Source of the DNA: an uncultured Clostridia bacterium | Lineage (GTDB): Bacteria; Bacillota; Clostridia; Oscillospirales; Oscillospiraceae | Assembly: GCA_938049125.1 (NCBI GenBank) | Contig: CALICR010000100.1 | Location: 1 to 8,250 of the forward strand | DNA length: 8,250 bases | Direction: 5' to 3' | Part shown: positions 6,566 to 8,250 of the stretch, piece after piece | How the letters are laid out: each line of letters opens with the position of its first letter | Numbering within the stretch: the stretch's first letter is position 1 | Notes under the pieces: generated by a model | The model's input: only the letters and a program-made list of their open reading frames with translations | Told to the model about the DNA's origin: nothing | Databases searched by the model: none | Position numbers and translations under genes: made by a program

Positions 6566-7267
6566 ATGAAAAAAATCGTCGGCATCCTCGGCGGCATGGG
6601 TCCGCTGGCCACCTGTGACCTCTACGAAAAGATCATCCTGGCCACGCCCGCCGCGTCGGACCAGGACCACCTCCACGTCATCATCGACAGCAACACGGAC
6701 ATTCCGGACCGGACTGCCGCCATCCTCCACGGCGGCGAGGATCCGGTGCCCCAGCTGTGCCGGAGCGCAAGGCTGCTCCTGAACGCCGGGGCGGAGGTCC
6801 TCTGTATGCCCTGCAACACGGCCCACTACTTCTACGACCGGGTCCTTGGCTTCGTCCGGGCGGAAGCGCCGGACGCCGCCTTCGTGCATATGCCCCGGGA
6901 GACGGCCCGGCAGGTCAGGGCCCGGGGCATCGGGACCGTGGGCCTGCTGGCCACCGACGGGACCATCCGGTCCGGCGTCTACGCCCGCGCCTTCGGGGAC
7001 GAGGGCATCGGGGTCGTGACGCCGGACGCGGCGGGACAGCAGGCCGTCATGGCGCTCATCTACGAGGGCGTCAAGGCAGGCAACTGGCAGCTGGACCTCG
7101 CGCCCGTCCGCGCGGCGCTCCGGGACCTGCTGCACCGCGGGGCCGAGACGCTCATCCTCGGCTGCACGGAGCTGCCCGTGGCCTTCGGCCGCATCGACTT
7201 CGGCGTCCCCACGCTGGACCCGACCCAGGTCCTCGCCGAGGCCGTGGTCCGGACCGCGCTGGGCTGA
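6566..7267 (+). CDS. Aspartate/glutamate racemase family protein
   Basis: This is a cofactor-independent racemase of the Asp/Glu/hydantoin superfamily, interconverting D- and L-aspartate or glutamate by a two-base cysteine mechanism. Its 233 aa match the family (about 230). The N-terminal GILGGMGPLAT motif is typical. Both catalytic cysteines are present: C83 (MPCNTAHYF) in the N-terminal half and C200 (LGCTELP) in the C-terminal half, so it should catalyse both directions, unlike one-cysteine variants. The pattern resembles aspartate racemases and YgeA-like enzymes more than MurI, whose motifs are ACNTA and GCTHYP, so it is probably catabolic and not the essential D-Glu supplier. The start is set by GGGGAG (6551-6556), 9 bases before ATG and overlapping the dppA stop region; the gap is 15 bp. 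It ends the operon. Exact substrate (Asp, Glu or broader) is not determinable. Confidence 0.92.
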   Translation: MKKIVGILGGMGPLATCDLYEKIILATPAASDQDHLHVIIDSNTDIPDRTAAILHGGEDPVPQLCRSARLLLNAGAEVLCMPCNTAHYFYDRVLGFVRAEAPDAAFVHMPRETARQVRARGIGTVGLLATDGTIRSGVYARAFGDEGIGVVTPDAAGQQAVMALIYEGVKAGNWQLDLAPVRAALRDLLHRGAETLILGCTELPVAFGRIDFGVPTLDPTQVLAEAVVRTALG

Positions 7268-7289
7268 CGCCTCCCCATCTCCTCCGATC

Positions 7290-7327
7290 CGCGCCCGCCG
7301 GGATTGCCCGGCGGGCGCGTTCTCTGT
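7290..7327 (+). terminator. Rho-independent terminator of the dppA operon
   Basis: Bases 7290-7302 (CGCGCCCGCCGGG) are a perfect 13-bp reverse complement of 7307-7319 around an ATTG tetraloop, followed by TTCTCTGT. It lies 22 bases after the racemase stop and 19 bases before the next -35. The U-tract is imperfect but the stem is very strong. Confidence 0.85.
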
Positions 7328-7345
7328 CCGGCGGCTGCATTGGCC

Positions 7346-7374
7346 TTGCGCATTCCGGGTATTCTATCTATAAT
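7346..7374 (+). promoter_or_regulatory. Sigma-70/sigma-A type promoter for the M20 gene
   Basis: TTGCGC (7346-7351), a 17-bp spacer, then a consensus TATAAT (7369-7374) within an A/T-rich island (ATTCTATCTATAATGTATGATGG). Expected initiation is around 7381. The layout is the same as the promoter at 4052-4080 (TTGC-- with a 17-bp spacer). Confidence 0.8.
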
Positions 7375-7380
7375 GTATGA

Positions 7381-7462
7381 TGGATCCTGTCTGCGGGACG
7401 GGCACAGCCTGTCACGTCACGGGGAGACATCTCATTTTCACGGACGAAGGGAGCACACGGAT
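7381..7462 (+). promoter_or_regulatory. Leader of about 80 nt and ribosome-binding site of the M20 gene
   Basis: The predicted untranslated leader ends in AAGGGAG (7447-7453), 9 bases before the ATG at 7463. It holds a short hairpin (CCTGTC, 7386-7391, pairing with GACGGG around a 5-base loop) and a GTCACGTCAC direct repeat. No known riboswitch or attenuator pattern was recognised. An ATG at 7377/7380 lies at or before the expected transcription start and is not used. Confidence 0.45.
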
Positions 7463-8250
7463 ATGGATGAAATTCAGCGCGCAGAGTCGCTGCGGGACGA
7501 GCTGGTGCGGGACCGGCGGTATTTTCATGAGACGGCGGAGGTGGGGCTGGACGTGCCGCTGGCGCGGGCCTACATTCTGAAGCGCCTGGGGGAGCTGGGC
7601 GTGGAGGCGCAGGTCTGCGGGGCGGGCGTCCGGGCGGAGCTCGGGCACGGCGGTCCGGTGCTGCTGCTGCGGGCCGACTTTGACGCGCTGCCCATGCCCG
7701 AGGAGAGCGGTCTGCCGTTTCAGAGCCGCACGCCGGGGCACTGCCACGCCTGCGGCCACGACCTCCACGCCGCCATGCTCCTGGGCGCGGCGCGGCTGCT
7801 GAAGGCGCGCGAGGCGGCGCTGCCGGGCACCGTGCGGCTCATGTTCCAGCCCGGCGAGGAGTGCTTCCTGGGCGCGCGGAGCATGATCGACGCGGGCATC
7901 CTCGCGGAGCCGCGGCCCGAGGCGGCGCTGGCCTGCCATGTGGCCGCGGGGCGGGCCGCGCCGGGCGCGGTGTTCTGCCAGAAAAGCGGGACCATGATGC
8001 TGTCGGTGGACGAGTTCTCCGTCCTGCTCCGGGGCCGCGGGGCGCACGGGGCCTATCCGGAGCACGCCGTGGACCCCATCACCATGGGCGTCGCCCTCCA
8101 CCAGGCGCTCCAGGGCCTGAGGGGCCGCGAGAGCGGCGCCTATGCCGCCGGGGTCCTGACCGTCGGCCAGTTCACGGCGGGGTCGGCCCCGAACATCCTG
8201 CCGGACACGGCGCTGCTGCGCGGCACCCTCCGCACCGGCGACGAGAAGAC
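7463..8250 (+). CDS. M20-family amidohydrolase/aminoacylase (3' truncated)
   Basis: This is the N-terminal 262 codons of a metal-dependent amidohydrolase of the M20D group (hippurate hydrolase, IAA-amino-acid hydrolase, N-acetyl-diaminopimelate deacetylase and N-acyl-amino-acid hydrolases). The frame stays open to the window edge; family members are about 380-400 aa, so roughly a third is missing. Visible motifs are RADFDALPMPEESG (70-83), the metal cluster GHCHACGHDLHAAMLLGAARLL (92-113) with C97, H99 and H102, FQPGEE (128-133) with the E132/E133 catalytic and metal pair, H159 (ACHVAAG), and the dimerisation-domain signature GAHGAYPEHAVDPI around H195. The start follows AAGGGAG by 9 bases. 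No signal peptide. It has its own promoter and is separated from the dppA operon by a terminator. Likely role: removal of an acyl or aromatic-acyl group from an amino acid. The substrate is not readable. Confidence 0.92.
   Translation, partial: MDEIQRAESLRDELVRDRRYFHETAEVGLDVPLARAYILKRLGELGVEAQVCGAGVRAELGHGGPVLLLRADFDALPMPEESGLPFQSRTPGHCHACGHDLHAAMLLGAARLLKAREAALPGTVRLMFQPGEECFLGARSMIDAGILAEPRPEAALACHVAAGRAAPGAVFCQKSGTMMLSVDEFSVLLRGRGAHGAYPEHAVDPITMGVALHQALQGLRGRESGAYAAGVLTVGQFTAGSAPNILPDTALLRGTLRTGDEK

Noticed and set aside
5615..7135. 506-codon minus-strand frame opposite dppA and the racemase
   Set aside because: It spans two well-supported plus-strand genes and their junction, and its translation is low-complexity and His/Arg/Val/Gly-rich.
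7377..7580. 67-codon frame starting right after the TATAAT box
   Set aside because: Its ATG lies upstream of the expected transcription start, it has no ribosome-binding site, and it runs out of frame into the M20 gene.
1..8250. Defence system, mobile element, CRISPR array, tRNA/rRNA or biosynthetic gene cluster
   Set aside because: No transposase, integrase, repeat-spacer pattern, tRNA-like cloverleaf or assembly-line enzyme was seen. All genes fit peptide and amino-acid metabolism.

Overview
The window is a gene-dense, plus-strand-only stretch of high-GC bacterial DNA, by eye about two thirds G+C. It holds seven protein genes, two of them cut by the window edges. Strong purine-rich Shine-Dalgarno sites, sigma-A/sigma-70 type promoters with 17-bp spacers, TGA stops on all six complete 3' ends, and a peptide/amino-acid catabolic gene set would fit a high-GC anaerobic Clostridia-type organism (for example an Oscillospiraceae-like gut bacterium). 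The taxonomic placement is inference; an actinobacterial or other high-GC host is not excluded by sequence alone. No RNA gene, mobile element, CRISPR array or integration scar was seen.

Region 1 (1-3965): a 5'-truncated APC-superfamily amino-acid permease of the YjeM/GadC type. Next comes a 157-bp gap with two strong hairpins, the second a good plus-strand terminator candidate. Then an M19 (renal-dipeptidase-type) dipeptidase is followed 14 bp later by a cytoplasmic transglutaminase-like protein with an intact Cys-His-Asp triad.

Region 2 (3966-7340): a 150-bp gap with GC-rich hairpins and a clear promoter (TTGCCG-17-TGCTAAAAT) opens a tight three-gene operon. It encodes a YtcJ-like metal-dependent amidohydrolase, a DppA-type M55 D-aminopeptidase (4-bp ATGA overlap) and a two-cysteine aspartate/glutamate racemase. 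The operon ends at a near-ideal terminator (13-bp perfect stem, ATTG loop).

Region 3 (7341-8250): a second clear promoter (TTGCGC-17-TATAAT), a leader of about 80 nt, and the first 262 codons of an M20 amidohydrolase/aminoacylase that runs off the window.

Read together, the enzymes form a plausible pathway for taking up and dismantling small peptides or acylated amino acids that contain D-residues or unusual amide bonds. The permease would import. The M19 dipeptidase cleaves dipeptides, including ones with a C-terminal D-residue. The transglutaminase-fold protein could cut a peptide or isopeptide bond. The two amidohydrolases would remove N-acyl or amide groups, DppA releases N-terminal D-residues, and the racemase converts D-Asp/D-Glu to the L-form. 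This resembles in logic, though not in gene identity, the Bacillus dppA-ykfABCD murein-peptide salvage region. The individual families are well known; the combination, and the specific role of the transglutaminase-like protein, are the parts worth following up.
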